A stretch of DNA of 64,000 bases from Mongoliitalea daihaiensis. Lineage in GTDB: Bacteria; Bacteroidota; Bacteroidia; Cytophagales; Cyclobacteriaceae. The DNA lies in NCBI RefSeq assembly GCF_021596945.1, contig NZ_CP063779.1, forward strand, positions 809,501 to 873,500, given 5' to 3'. The notes below the pieces were generated by a model. It had not been told where the DNA came from and did not search any database. It saw only the letters and a list, made by a program, of their open reading frames with translations. The position numbers and the translations under genes are program-made. Shown in pieces: positions 27,517 to 36,514 of this stretch; within the stretch, counting starts at the first letter, position 1, and every line of letters starts with the position of its first letter.

Positions 27517-27561
27517 AAAAAAATATAGCCATTACAATTTTTTAACATTGTAATGGCTATA
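27517..27561 (-). terminator. Terminator after moxR
   Basis: A perfect 15-bp stem (TATAGCCATTACAAT with ATTGTAATGGCTATA, arms 27524-27538 and 27547-27561) with an 8-base loop. It is followed on the minus strand by seven T, between the moxR stop and the TonB receptor gene. Confidence 0.9.
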
Positions 27562-27607
27562 AAATTAATCAAACTCAAAAAGCGTGCTTTTTATACAAAA
27601 AGACTTC

Positions 27608-28579
27608 TTATTTGATTGTTACGGATTTGTTAATGGGAATTTTATCCAAGAAGCGTTTGACCAAATCTCGGGTACTTACGTTATCAGCTTCTGCCTCATA
27701 ATTGAGAATAATTCGATGACTCAAAACATCTTCGGCAATAGCTTTGATATCCTCGGGCAAAACATAGTCCCGCTTGTCCATGTACGCAACTGCCCGTGCA
27801 GCCAAATTTAAGTTGATACTGGCTCTTGGGGAAACACCAAATTGAATATATTTTGCTTCTTCCTTCATGCCGTATTGTTCAGGAAAACGGGTAGCAAAAA
27901 CCAATTCGATGATATAATTCTCCAAAGGCTCTGCAATTTTCACTTCATTGATTTGATTGCGGATAGCAAAAATATCTTCTTTGGAAAGTATAGCTTGTAC
28001 ATCAGATGTATACGACATATTTGCCATGCGTCTCATGACTTCCATTTCATCCGCTTTGGAGGGATAGTCAATATGAACCTTCATCATAAATCTATCCACC
28101 TGTGCTTCGGGCAATGGATACGTACCTTCCTGATCAACTGGGTTTTGCGTAGCAAGTACCAAAAAGGGTCTATCCAATTGAAAAGTAGTCTCACCAATCG
28201 TCACCTGCTTTTCTTGCATGGCTTCCAGAAGTGCGGATTGAACCTTGGCAGGAGATCGGTTGACCTCATCCGCCAAGATGATATTGGAAAAAATAGGCCC
28301 TTTTTTGACCTCAAAGTTAGCCTCTTGCTGATTATAAATCATGGTACCGACCAAATCTGCTGGCAACAAATCTGGGGTGAATTGAATCCGCTTAAAATCT
28401 AAGTGCAAGACTTTTGCTAATGTATTAACGGTAAGCGTTTTTGCCAATCCAGGTACACCCTCTAGCAAAATGTGTCCATTGGTAAATAAACCTATCAGCA
28501 GTCGATTGATCATTCTGTCCTGACCTACCACTACTTTTTTTACTTCTTCAATCGCTTGTTGGATTTTCTCCTGATGCAT
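27608..28579 (-). CDS. moxR: MoxR-family AAA+ ATPase
   Basis: 323-residue AAA+ ATPase thought to act as a chaperone that helps insert metals or assemble complexes. Walker A is GVPGLAKT, Walker B is ILADEVNRSP, and the ATQNPVDQEGTYPLPEAQVDRFMM segment holds sensor 1 and the arginine region. MoxR genes usually lead an operon with DUF58 and VWA-domain genes. Here the gene is followed by a strong terminator and a TonB receptor, so it is an isolated copy. Confidence 0.93.
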   Translation of the reverse strand: MHQEKIQQAIEEVKKVVVGQDRMINRLLIGLFTNGHILLEGVPGLAKTLTVNTLAKVLHLDFKRIQFTPDLLPADLVGTMIYNQQEANFEVKKGPIFSNIILADEVNRSPAKVQSALLEAMQEKQVTIGETTFQLDRPFLVLATQNPVDQEGTYPLPEAQVDRFMMKVHIDYPSKADEMEVMRRMANMSYTSDVQAILSKEDIFAIRNQINEVKIAEPLENYIIELVFATRFPEQYGMKEEAKYIQFGVSPRASINLNLAARAVAYMDKRDYVLPEDIKAIAEDVLSHRIILNYEAEADNVSTRDLVKRFLDKIPINKSVTIK

Positions 28580-28727
28580 GAATTATTTATTTTCTTCTAT
28601 GAAATTCTCTGATGCAAATGCGCTGTATTAAACCTATATGCAAATTACCCGCCTAAATTAGAATAATTTGCTTTTTCTGACAATTTAGCGATGCGGTTCT
28701 TGATAAAAGGTAAGAATAATTAACATT

Positions 28728-29387
28728 TCAACGTCTTCGTTTGACCGAAGGATTGTATGAAAGCTTTTTTTCAGAACCTTTTTTAGTATTTTGAATCTTC
28801 TTCTCCGAAGTATTCAGCAATTTATAAATTTCTTCTTGTGTAAATTCCCTTACTTCCCCTACTTCATATCCCTCGATCGTCAGGTTTTCCATCGACCACC
28901 TGACCAAGCGTAGGGTTGGAAAGCCTATCGCTGCTGTCATTTTCCGTACCTGCCGATTTTTACCTTCCAATAAGCTTAAAGAGATCCAACTATCAGGTAC
29001 TGACTTACGGAAACGAATGGGGGGATTTCTTTCTGGCAAAACCGGTATAGCTTCCAATATCTTGGCAAATGCCTTCTTAGTCTTGTATTGCTTGCCATCT
29101 ACGGTGATTTCTACCCCATTTTCCAATGCCTGCACTTCCTCTTGGGTAGGAACGCCTTCTACTTGCACCAGGTAACTTCTTTTGTGCCCAAATACAGGAT
29201 GTAACAGAAAATTGTTCAAGGCCTTATCATCGGTAATTAAAAGTAATCCCTCACTATCCTTATCCAAGCGGCCAACTGGATACACCTCGGGAGGAAAATT
29301 GAATACGTCTTTTAAGGTTTCCTGATCCCCACTAAACTGACTAAGAATTCCAAAGGGTTTGTAGATGACGAAATAGCGGTAGGGCAT
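28728..29387 (-). CDS. rluE: 23S rRNA pseudouridine synthase (RluE-like)
   Basis: 219-residue RsuA/RluB/E/F-class pseudouridine synthase. The catalytic aspartate lies in VGRLDKDSEGLLLITDD, and the downstream GKNRQVRKMTAAIGFPTLRLVRWSM motif is typical. There is no N-terminal S4 domain, matching the short RluE type. The C-terminus carries a basic KKGSEKKLSYNPSVKRRR tail that may aid RNA binding. The exact modified base (U2457 in E. coli) is known for the family, not shown here. Confidence 0.9.
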   Translation of the reverse strand: MPYRYFVIYKPFGILSQFSGDQETLKDVFNFPPEVYPVGRLDKDSEGLLLITDDKALNNFLLHPVFGHKRSYLVQVEGVPTQEEVQALENGVEITVDGKQYKTKKAFAKILEAIPVLPERNPPIRFRKSVPDSWISLSLLEGKNRQVRKMTAAIGFPTLRLVRWSMENLTIEGYEVGEVREFTQEEIYKLLNTSEKKIQNTKKGSEKKLSYNPSVKRRR

Positions 29388-29410
29388 ATAGGCTAGAGGT
29401 AGTTAGAATA

Positions 29411-29444
29411 CAAAGCTAAAAAAAACGATTGGAATGCCATCAAA
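29411..29444 (-). promoter_or_regulatory. Possible rluE promoter
   Basis: On the minus strand, TTTG (29441-29444) precedes TAGCTTTG (29411-29418) with a 22-base spacer. The -7 box fits TAnnTTTG; the spacer is slightly long. It lies about 24 bases before the ATG. Confidence 0.4.
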
Positions 29445-29445
29445 C

Positions 29446-29475
29446 AAAAAAGCCTCGCATTTCTACGAAGCTTTT
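29446..29475 (-). terminator. Terminator after tRNA-Leu
   Basis: AAAGCCTCG and CGAAGCTTT pair with one wobble around an 8-base loop, starting one base beyond the tRNA 3' end, with a T run on the minus strand. Confidence 0.75.
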
Positions 29476-29476
29476 G

Positions 29477-29560
29477 TACCAGGAGCGGGAATCGAACCCG
29501 CACGACCTAATGGTCACAAGATTTTAAGTCTTGCGTGTCTACCAGTTCCACCATCCCGGC
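29477..29560 (-). tRNA. tRNA-Leu (UAA)
   Basis: 84-nt class II tRNA. The acceptor arms GCCGGGA and TCCTGGT pair, the anticodon stem CAAGA/TCTTG holds loop CTTAAAA with anticodon TAA, there is a long variable arm, and the T arm has the GGTTCGAATCC loop. CCA is not encoded. It follows tRNA-Gly on the same strand and probably shares its transcript. Confidence 0.96.
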
Positions 29561-29621
29561 TTACTCTACTGCTAGAGCGTGTGCTTTGAAATAACAAAGC
29601 CCTCTTCTCAAGGGCCTTATT

Positions 29622-29697
<76 letters not shown>

Positions 29698-29833
29698 TTT
29701 TCTGACTTCAACCTTGTGTCTTTGTCAATTGTGAGTGCAAATGTATACCTCTTTTCTATATTTGCAAAACGTGCCAATAATTTTTTTTTATCTTTTTTTA
29801 AGTAAAACAGCCTTGAAATTGATTTTCAAGATC

Positions 29834-30631
29834 TTACTGCAGGCTATTCGCAAAAAGAATTTTCAGCATTTCGGGAGTATTTTTTGCACCCAGCTTTTTA
29901 AGGATATTTTTTCTGTGCGTATACACTGTATTTATGGCAATATAAAGTTTTTGAGCAATCTCCTCTGAGTTAAAGCCTTCCATCAGCAGCTTGGCCACCA
30001 TTTTTTCTTTTTTAGTCAGGTTCACATTGATTTTTGGCTCCGTACGTGTACTTAAAACCTTCGTTCCGTCTTTGGATGTGTAGGAAAAACTCCAATCATA
30101 ACTTGTAGTTTGTGGGGGAGTGGTAAGCTCTACGATCAGATGCAGATCTATCACTATATTTCCATTTTGGTCGACGAGATAAGGGCGTACCCTTGCAAAA
30201 AACCACTTGACCACCTTTGTATCCTTATGCACCCATCGGACAGTATACGTCCACTCAAAGCTTTCCTTTTCCTTGGAAGTCAATGTATGCCAGGTGTCAA
30301 AAACAATTTTTTGAAATCGAAACAACTCAGGCAAATCATCTGGATGGATCATACCAAGACCGGCTTCCATTCCTTTATTTTTAAGAAAAGACGCTGGATA
30401 TCCGGTGATTTCCTCCACATTATCTGTATAAAATGCAAGTTTGAGTTCCCGATAATCAAAGCAAGCAATGACCAACCCCTCTTTTAGACCAATATGTTGT
30501 GCTGTTAATTCAAGATTAGCCAAACGTTGTTGTTCATCCGAATTTGGAACAAATTCTCTTTCCTGCCATTCCCTAAAATATACGGCATATTTATCTTGCC
30601 TTTGCAAGTCTTGTATCAATGACTCTTTCAT
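29834..30631 (-). CDS. PAS-domain LuxR-type transcription regulator
   Basis: 265-residue cytoplasmic regulator. Residues about 45-170 form a PAS-like sensor (FYTDNVEEITGYPASFLKNKG...GMIHPDDLPELF). Residues about 200-262 are a LuxR helix-turn-helix (LTKKEKMVAKLLMEGFNSEEIAQKLYIAINTVYTHRKNILKKLGAKNTPEML). There is no receiver domain or signal peptide, so it senses something inside the cell or binds a cofactor. It is encoded 48 bases downstream of mutS on the same strand. Target genes are unknown. Confidence 0.88.
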   Translation of the reverse strand: MKESLIQDLQRQDKYAVYFREWQEREFVPNSDEQQRLANLELTAQHIGLKEGLVIACFDYRELKLAFYTDNVEEITGYPASFLKNKGMEAGLGMIHPDDLPELFRFQKIVFDTWHTLTSKEKESFEWTYTVRWVHKDTKVVKWFFARVRPYLVDQNGNIVIDLHLIVELTTPPQTTSYDWSFSYTSKDGTKVLSTRTEPKINVNLTKKEKMVAKLLMEGFNSEEIAQKLYIAINTVYTHRKNILKKLGAKNTPEMLKILFANSLQ

Positions 30632-30679
30632 AGCTTATTAAAAATTAAAACTAAGGAAAATCTAAATAAAGATAGCAAA

Positions 30680-33283
30680 TTAATCGAGTTTTTTCTTGAT
30701 TTCATTTAACTTTAATAAGGCCTCAATAGGTGAAATAGTATTGATATCTATCGCTTTAATTATTTCCTGTGCTTCTTTAAATTTAGGATCTATCTCAAAC
30801 AAACTGAGTTGATAATTATTTTTTGGAATATCTTTCAGTCGATCAGAAGATTGATACATAGCCTTATCTTTTTCTAAATGAGTCATAATTTCGGATGCCC
30901 TGAGGACAACAGGATTGGGCATACCAGCCATTTGTGCCACATGAATACCAAAACTATGTTCGCTACCACCCTCTTTGAGTTTTCTCATAAATATCACTTT
31001 ATTACCTACCTCCTTGACCGAAACATTGAAGTTTTTGATCTTCTTAAAATCAGTGGCTAGCTGATTGAGTTCATGGTAATGCGTGGCAAACAATGTTTTT
31101 GCACGGTATTTCGGATGATTGTGTAAATACTCCACAATAGACCAAGCTATACTGATCCCATCGTAAGTGGAGGTACCTCTTCCGATCTCATCCATTAAAA
31201 CTAAACTTCTATCCGAAAGGTTATTTAAAATGCTAGCCGTCTCAGTCATTTCCACCATAAATGTGGACTCCCCCTTAGATAAATTATCAGAAGCACCCAC
31301 CCTGGTAAAGACTTTATCAATGATGCCAATTCGTGCATAACTTGCTGGCACAAAGCTTCCCATCTGTGCCATCAACACAATCAAAGCAGTCTGACGAAGT
31401 AGCGCTGATTTACCTGCCATATTGGGGCCAGTGATGATGATGATTTGTTGACTGTCGTTATCTAGATAAATATCGTTGGGAATATAGGGCTCTCCTACAG
31501 GAAGTTGACGCTCGATCACTGGATGTCTCCCATCCTTGATTTCCAAGGTATCCGTATCCGAAATTTTCGGTATCACATAATTATTTGATTTGGCCACACG
31601 AGCAAAAGAAATGAGGCAATCCACTGTCGCTAAAACTCTGGCATTTTGCTGAATATTCACAACATATTCGGAAGCATCCTGAACCAATTCATTAAAATAC
31701 CTTTGCTCAATCGCAATCATTCGGTCTTCTGCATTCAAGATTTTCTCTTCGTACTCCTTCAACTCCGGTGTGATGTAGCGTTCGGCATTCACAAGCGTTT
31801 GCTTTCGAATCCATTCCTGCGGAACTTTGTCCTTATGCGCATTCGTGACTTCCAAATAGTACCCAAAAACCTTATTGAATGCCACCTTAAGTGAGCTTAT
31901 TCCGGTGCGCTGTGTTTCCCGTTGCTGCAAGGCGACTAAGTAATCTTTCCCTTGATTGGCTAACCCCCGGTACTCATCCAATTCTTCATCCACTCCACTC
32001 TTGATGATATTGCCCTGATGCACAAGCATGGGCGCATCCTCCATCAATTCCCGTTCGATTTTTTCCAACAAAAACTCACAACTATGAATTTGATCTGCCA
32101 ATTTTTTGAGCGAGTCATTGGCTGTATTCTTCAAAGCATCTTTGATGGGCAAGGTATTTTTTAAAGCCTTCTTCAGCTGATTCATTTCTCTAGGATTGAT
32201 GCGGGCTACCGCTACCTTAGAGATCAATCGCTCCAAATCTCCTATTTGCTTTAAATGTTGCATAATATCCTCCACCAACTCTTCTTGCTGATAAAAATAT
32301 TCTACGACTTTTAGTCGCTCATCAATGGGGTCTTTTTCTTTTAGCGGGAGTACAAGCCATTTACGCATCATACGGGAACCCATCGGAGTAATGCTCTGAT
32401 CCAAAATCGTAATCAATGGAATGCCTCCATCTTGGGGAGAATACACCAACTCCAAATTACGGACCGTAAATTTATCCAGCCAAACATACTTTTCCTCTGC
32501 AATCCTAGCAATGGAAGCAATATGTTTGACTTCCTTATGTTCGGTTTCTTCCAGGTAAAATAACACCGCACCAGCAGCAATGATCCCTTGGGAAAGGTTT
32601 TCAATGCCAAAGCCCTTCAACGTAGAAGTTGCAAAGTGATTGGTTAGTTTTTCGTAGGTATAGTCATACTGATACACCCAATCTTCGCAATGAAAGGTGG
32701 AAAAGTTTTCTTTTAACATCTCCTGCGCCTGTTGCTTGAAAGCCTTGGAATAGATAATTTCTGCGGGAGCAAAGGATTGAATCAGCTTTTCTACGTAGGA
32801 CTCACTACCCTCTGCCACCATAAATTCGCCAGTGGATAAGTCTAAAAAGGCAATACCAAACAAGTCCTTTGAAAATGCAATGGAAGCCAAATAATTGTTT
32901 TTTCGCTTGTCCAACACATTATCATTGAAAGAAAGGCCAGGTGTCACCAACTCAGTGACTCCCCTTTTCACAATTCCTTTGACTTCTTTGGGATCTTCTA
33001 GTTGATCACAAATAGCCACACGGTTGCCTGCTCTGACTAATTTTGGCAGGTAGGTATCCAACGAGTGATGAGGAAAGCCTGCCAATTCAATATGGGAAGC
33101 CGCTCCATTGGCTCTCTTCGTCAAAACAATGTCCAATACCTTACTTGCAGTAACTGCATCTTCCCCGAATGTTTCATAGAAATCCCCTACTCGAAAAAGC
33201 AACAAGGCTCCCGGATGTTTTGCTTTGATCGCATTGTATTGCTTCATCAAGGGGGTTTCTTTTACTTCCTTTGCTTTGGCCAT
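30680..33283 (-). CDS. mutS: DNA mismatch repair protein MutS
   Basis: 867-residue mismatch-recognition ATPase. The N-terminal mismatch-binding [14 protein letters not shown] motif (Phe-x-Glu) is intact. The lever and clamp regions follow, and the C-terminal ATPase has Walker [14 protein letters not shown], Walker [17 protein letters not shown], and [11 protein letters not shown]. Length and motifs match full-length MutS1. No mutL gene is in the window. Confidence 0.97.
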   Translation of the reverse strand: MAKAKEVKETPLMKQYNAIKAKHPGALLLFRVGDFYETFGEDAVTASKVLDIVLTKRANGAASHIELAGFPHHSLDTYLPKLVRAGNRVAICDQLEDPKEVKGIVKRGVTELVTPGLSFNDNVLDKRKNNYLASIAFSKDLFGIAFLDLSTGEFMVAEGSESYVEKLIQSFAPAEIIYSKAFKQQAQEMLKENFSTFHCEDWVYQYDYTYEKLTNHFATSTLKGFGIENLSQGIIAAGAVLFYLEETEHKEVKHIASIARIAEEKYVWLDKFTVRNLELVYSPQDGGIPLITILDQSITPMGSRMMRKWLVLPLKEKDPIDERLKVVEYFYQQEELVEDIMQHLKQIGDLERLISKVAVARINPREMNQLKKALKNTLPIKDALKNTANDSLKKLADQIHSCEFLLEKIERELMEDAPMLVHQGNIIKSGVDEELDEYRGLANQGKDYLVALQQRETQRTGISSLKVAFNKVFGYYLEVTNAHKDKVPQEWIRKQTLVNAERYITPELKEYEEKILNAEDRMIAIEQRYFNELVQDASEYVVNIQQNARVLATVDCLISFARVAKSNNYVIPKISDTDTLEIKDGRHPVIERQLPVGEPYIPNDIYLDNDSQQIIIITGPNMAGKSALLRQTALIVLMAQMGSFVPASYARIGIIDKVFTRVGASDNLSKGESTFMVEMTETASILNNLSDRSLVLMDEIGRGTSTYDGISIAWSIVEYLHNHPKYRAKTLFATHYHELNQLATDFKKIKNFNVSVKEVGNKVIFMRKLKEGGSEHSFGIHVAQMAGMPNPVVLRASEIMTHLEKDKAMYQSSDRLKDIPKNNYQLSLFEIDPKFKEAQEIIKAIDINTISPIEALLKLNEIKKKLD

Positions 33284-33368
33284 TTCAACCTATTTAAAAT
33301 CTTTCTGCTAATTTTGACATGGAATAAAGCCTGAAATTACAGCATATCATCAGCCTAAACAAAAACAC

Positions 33369-33905
33369 ATGAAAAAATTAAGTATGGACGAATTGAACAG
33401 ACTCAGTGTAGAGGAATTCAAAAAAGTTGAAAAAACACCCATCGTCATCGTTTTGGATAATGTGCGAAGCTTAAATAATGTAGGCTCTGCTTTCCGGACC
33501 TCAGATGCTTTTTTGGTAGAAAAGATTATTTTGTGTGGTATTACAGGAACCCCTCCACATCGGGAAATCCAAAAAACAGCACTGGGAGCTACAGAGTCTG
33601 TAAATTGGGAGTATGCAGCAAATACACTTGAAGCAGTTCAACGATTAAAAAATGATGGATACATGGTTTGTGCCATCGAACAAGTAGATGTATCTGTACC
33701 ATTGGATCAATTTGAGGTGACCAAAAATGAGAAATATGCTTTAGTATTCGGCAATGAAGTTTTTGGAGTAGAAGAATCTATCATCTCTGCTGCCGATCGG
33801 GTCATTGAAATTCCCCAACTTGGAACCAAGCACTCCTTAAATATTTCAGTCAGCTTAGGAATTGTTGTTTGGGATTTGATTTCCAAACTAAAGAAATTAG
33901 CATAA
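33369..33905 (+). CDS. TrmH/SpoU-family RNA 2'-O-methyltransferase
   Basis: 178-residue SPOUT-class methyltransferase. SpoU motif 1 is VLDNVRSLNNVGSAFRTSDAF, motif 2 is ALVFGNEVFGVEESIISAADRVIEIPQLGTKHSLNISVSLGIV; together they form the knotted SAM site. It is short, without an N-terminal substrate-binding domain. The substrate, a tRNA or rRNA ribose, cannot be told. It is divergent from mutS; TAATTTTG at 33309-33316 fits a -7 box for it. Confidence 0.9.
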   Translation: MKKLSMDELNRLSVEEFKKVEKTPIVIVLDNVRSLNNVGSAFRTSDAFLVEKIILCGITGTPPHREIQKTALGATESVNWEYAANTLEAVQRLKNDGYMVCAIEQVDVSVPLDQFEVTKNEKYALVFGNEVFGVEESIISAADRVIEIPQLGTKHSLNISVSLGIVVWDLISKLKKLA

Positions 33906-33910
33906 AAAAA

Positions 33911-33931
33911 GAGGCCATTTCGGCCTCCTTC
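33911..33931 (+). terminator. Short hairpin after TrmH-type gene
   Basis: GAGGCC and GGCCTC form a 6-bp stem with a 5-base loop, preceded by a run of A and followed by only a weak CTTC tract. It lies between convergent genes, and the A run makes it a better terminator on the minus strand. Confidence 0.5.
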
Positions 33932-33958
33932 GCAATGAGTATTTTAGGTTTAATATTT

Positions 33959-34330
33959 TTAATCTTCTCTAAATTTATCAACAATGTAAAGGAAAAGATT
34001 AAATGATAACGTAGACATACTTTCCTTTTTGACTTGCTCTTTGTCGCTTCCTTGCTTAAACAATGGGTTTTCTTTTTTCACTACTGGAGCTGAAGGAGTA
34101 GCTGCAGGAATTTTTGCTGGAGCAGGCTTGGAACCGATACCATCTTTTCCTTCAACATAAGAAGCATCTACTGTTTCAAAATTAACCACATCTGCACTTT
34201 TAGGAACATCTGGCATATTCCTATCTTTATCGCTTTGGGCCAATGTATTGCCGCTCATCAAAAAACCGAAAAATATAAAACTCGAAAGAGCAAAGAAATA
34301 TTTAAGTTCGATTTTATTAAGAGAGTTCAT
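33959..34330 (-). CDS. Small secreted protein of unknown function
   Basis: 123-residue protein with an N-terminal hydrophobic signal (about residues 11-32, cut near TLAQ). The mature region is low in order, with PAPAKIPAATPSAPV and Lys/Glu-rich stretches, and ends in a more hydrophobic STLSFNLFLYIVDKF segment. I recognise no family. A good minus-strand promoter lies 50 bases upstream. Confidence 0.65.
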   Translation of the reverse strand: MNSLNKIELKYFFALSSFIFFGFLMSGNTLAQSDKDRNMPDVPKSADVVNFETVDASYVEGKDGIGSKPAPAKIPAATPSAPVVKKENPLFKQGSDKEQVKKESMSTLSFNLFLYIVDKFRED

Positions 34331-34380
34331 AGATTTGGTGAGTTATATACTATTTAACACTTATTTTCGTGTAAGGTTTC

Positions 34381-34412
34381 CAAAAGTATAAAAATTAATT
34401 CTCGAATGCAAA
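34381..34412 (-). promoter_or_regulatory. Predicted promoter of the small secreted protein gene
   Basis: On the minus strand, TTTG (34409-34412) is followed after 20 bases by TACTTTTG (34381-34388), a full match to the Bacteroidota pattern and the same arrangement as at recX. The -33 box lies inside the first codons of the divergent csaA gene. Confidence 0.6.
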
Positions 34413-34741
34413 CGATTGACTTTAGTGATTTTCAAAGAATTGAGCTCCGAATTGGCACAATCGAACGTTGTGAAATCTTTGAAAAAGCCAAAAAACCATC
34501 CTATAAATTATGGATCAACCTAGGTGAACTGGGAATTAAAAAATCTTCTGCACAAATCACTCAAGTCTACCAGCCAGAAGAGCTAATCGGAAAGCAGGTT
34601 TTGTGTGTGTGTAATTTTCCTCCCAAACAAATCGCAGACTTTATGTCAGAGGTTCTTGTCACAGGAGTGAACAATAATGAAGGTCATGTGGTATTGATGA
34701 CCGTTGATCAAAAAGTACCGGATGGAAGTAAGCTTTATTAA
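34406..34741 (+). CDS. csaA: CsaA-like tRNA-binding protein
   Basis: 111-residue OB-fold protein of the tRNA-binding-domain family (as in CsaA and the MetRS C-terminus). The FQRIELRIGTIERCEIFEKAKKPSYKLWINLGELGIKKSSAQIT pattern and the C-terminal VTGVNNNEGHVVLMTVDQKVPDGSKLY are diagnostic. CsaA has been described as an export-linked chaperone, but a role in binding tRNA is equally possible. Monocistronic. Confidence 0.92.
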   Translation: MQTIDFSDFQRIELRIGTIERCEIFEKAKKPSYKLWINLGELGIKKSSAQITQVYQPEELIGKQVLCVCNFPPKQIADFMSEVLVTGVNNNEGHVVLMTVDQKVPDGSKLY

Positions 34742-34949
34742 ACGTGTGAAGAAGGAAGGATGAGGCGAGATGCGAGAGACGAGTGTCGTGACTTAACAAA
34801 GGAGGGGCTAACTAAGATTTTTAGATTTTAGAGGGTAGACTTGAATTCCTTCAGACAGGATTTAGACTTAAAAGTATGTACAAAGTCTTATGAGGGGGTC
34901 GTGATACTTAATAGCAGCGTCCGGAACGTGAGACACTGGAACACAAAAC
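34742..34949. other. Intergenic gap with GCGAGAGACGAG repeat
   Basis: The gap between convergent csaA and the Rieske gene carries GAGGCGAGATGCGAGAGACGAG (about 34762-34783). Its 12-mer GCGAGAGACGAG is the reverse complement of 2608-2619. No coding frame here looks real. Confidence 0.45.
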
Positions 34950-35285
34950 TCACATTTGAGGAACGTCGACCTCTAATCCACTATCCAACAACCTACAGGC
35001 ATATACTTTCAAATCTGGGCAAGTTCCTGCTTTTACCTGCCCAGTTTGAAGATCAAACCTGTATTCATGTAAAGGACAAACCACTTCCTCATACTGGGTG
35101 ATTCGACCCTGAGTAAGATCTGCTTTTCTATGGGGACATTGGATCTCAAAGGCAAAGATTTGCTCCTCTATTCGCACAATACCCAGTTGATATTGGCCAA
35201 CCTTAATTTTTTGTATGCGTAAGTTGGGAAGAAAACTCTGAACTTCTGATTTGTTCCGTCCAAGGAAATATGTTTTCATAAGCAT
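34950..35285 (-). CDS. Small Rieske 2Fe-2S protein
   Basis: 111-residue soluble ferredoxin of Rieske type. Cluster ligands are CPH (Cys50, His52) and CPLH (Cys70, His73), with the expected spacing and a following EYRFDLQTG. There is no signal or membrane anchor and no neighbouring oxygenase or nitrite reductase gene, so its electron partner is unknown. It resembles NirD-like and dioxygenase ferredoxins. Confidence 0.9.
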   Translation of the reverse strand: MLMKTYFLGRNKSEVQSFLPNLRIQKIKVGQYQLGIVRIEEQIFAFEIQCPHRKADLTQGRITQYEEVVCPLHEYRFDLQTGQVKAGTCPDLKVYACRLLDSGLEVDVPQM

Positions 35286-35330
35286 TTATTAAACTGTAAT
35301 TTAGCATATAAACATTTATCAAACTACTGT

Positions 35331-36074
35331 ATGAAAAAGCTATTGATCATTCCAATGTTGTTTTTGGGGTCCATCCTATTCGCACAAAGCATAGAAGGCG
35401 CTTGGAAACTCACGCACCAAAATGGGCAAGAGATTACCAATGCAGAATATATAAAACTGATACAAGATGGATATTTTGCGTTTGGGGCTAAATTAATGGA
35501 TGGTGATAAATTTTTAGGTGCCGGAGGCGGAGATATAAAAATTGAAGGGAATCAATACATTGAAACACTCGATTTTTATACACTAGATCCCGAATCGGTA
35601 GGCACCACGGTATCCTATGGATTTGAGTTAAAGGATGATCAACTATTGCTTTCCAAAACGATTGATGGTCAGCCTGTACAGGAAGTTTGGCGAAAAATAG
35701 GAACTAGAAATGATGCCTTGACAGCCAACTGGGTTTTTACCGGAAGAAAGTCTGAGGGTGAAATCAGAAGAAGTACACCTGGAGACAGAAGAACCGTCAA
35801 AATTTTGACAGGAGGAAGATTTCAATGGATCGCATTTAATTCAGCAACAAAGGAATTTATGGGTACAGGAGGTGGAACCTATGCTGCTGAAAATGGAAAA
35901 TACATTGAAAGCATTACTTTTTTCTCCAGGGATGATAGCCGAGTAGGAGCATCGTTAAGTTTTGATTTTGAAGTAATTGACAATGAGTGGCATCATTCAG
36001 GCTTAAGCTCCACGGGAAATCCCATTTACGAGATCTGGAGTAAATACCGGGATGCCTACACACCTTCAAAGTAA
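35331..36074 (+). CDS. Secreted protein with two tandem copies of a lipocalin-like domain
   Basis: 247-residue exported protein (signal MKKLLIIPMLFLGSILFAQ). Two halves, about 20-125 and 130-245, repeat the same pattern: GAWKL / ANWVFTG, then GYFAFGAK / GRFQWIAFN, then FLGAGGGDIKIEGNQYIETLDF / FMGTGGGTYAAENGKYIESITFF, and a closing VWRKI / IWSKY. The pattern resembles the membrane-or-secreted-protein and lipocalin-like families of Bacteroidota. Ligand unknown. Confidence 0.75.
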   Translation: MKKLLIIPMLFLGSILFAQSIEGAWKLTHQNGQEITNAEYIKLIQDGYFAFGAKLMDGDKFLGAGGGDIKIEGNQYIETLDFYTLDPESVGTTVSYGFELKDDQLLLSKTIDGQPVQEVWRKIGTRNDALTANWVFTGRKSEGEIRRSTPGDRRTVKILTGGRFQWIAFNSATKEFMGTGGGTYAAENGKYIESITFFSRDDSRVGASLSFDFEVIDNEWHHSGLSSTGNPIYEIWSKYRDAYTPSK

Positions 36075-36081
36075 ACATACA

Positions 36082-36118
36082 AAGACTGTTTGATGGTTAC
36101 AATCCATCAAACAGTCTT
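36082..36118. terminator. Bidirectional terminator between convergent genes
   Basis: AAGACTGTTTGATGG and CCATCAAACAGTCTT form a perfect 15-bp stem with a 7-base loop. It sits between the stop of the duplicated-domain protein and the minus-strand DUF4286 gene. Confidence 0.9.
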
Positions 36119-36122
36119 CTTT

Positions 36123-36425
36123 TCAAACCAACTTTAACAACGTTCTAAAAATTACCAAACGGTCTCCGTACCGATTTTGAGTATCTGCCTGAAGTTTTGG
36201 CGCAAAGTTTTGCTGATAGTTCATGATATTTTCCATGCTATCAGCAAAATACTGTACAGAATAATTTAAGCTGCCATCCTCGGAATCGTGCATGATTTTG
36301 AAAAGTTTGTTTTCCACAAACATACCTGTGGCGAGCACATGCGGAATGTGTTCAGATTTCATCCAATCCAACCACTCTTTTTCCATTTCTTTCTCAACAT
36401 TGACAGTCACATTGTATAAATACAT
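36123..36425 (-). CDS. DUF4286 family protein
   Basis: 100-residue soluble protein. The pattern YLYNVTVNVEKEMEKEWLDWMKSEHIPHVLATGMF followed by SVQYFADSMENIMNYQQNFAPKLQADTQNRYGDRLVIFRTLL matches DUF4286, a ferredoxin-like fold of about 100 residues common in Bacteroidota. Function unknown. It is divergent from the carotenoid cluster. Confidence 0.88.
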   Translation of the reverse strand: MYLYNVTVNVEKEMEKEWLDWMKSEHIPHVLATGMFVENKLFKIMHDSEDGSLNYSVQYFADSMENIMNYQQNFAPKLQADTQNRYGDRLVIFRTLLKLV

Positions 36426-36514
36426 ATTTTTACGCGTTGAATGAGTTTATCTACCAGATTACTCAACAAATATACGGGAGTGTTGTTAAATGACAGGAAA
36501 AAAACGACGGAGAC

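Noticed and set aside
27842-28402. 186-codon plus-strand frame opposite moxR
   Set aside because: It is antisense to the conserved AAA+ core and encodes a Cys/His/Phe-rich sequence with no family match.
34841-35101. 86-codon plus-strand frame overlapping the Rieske gene
   Set aside because: It runs antisense into the cluster-binding region of the Rieske gene and has no recognisable protein features.
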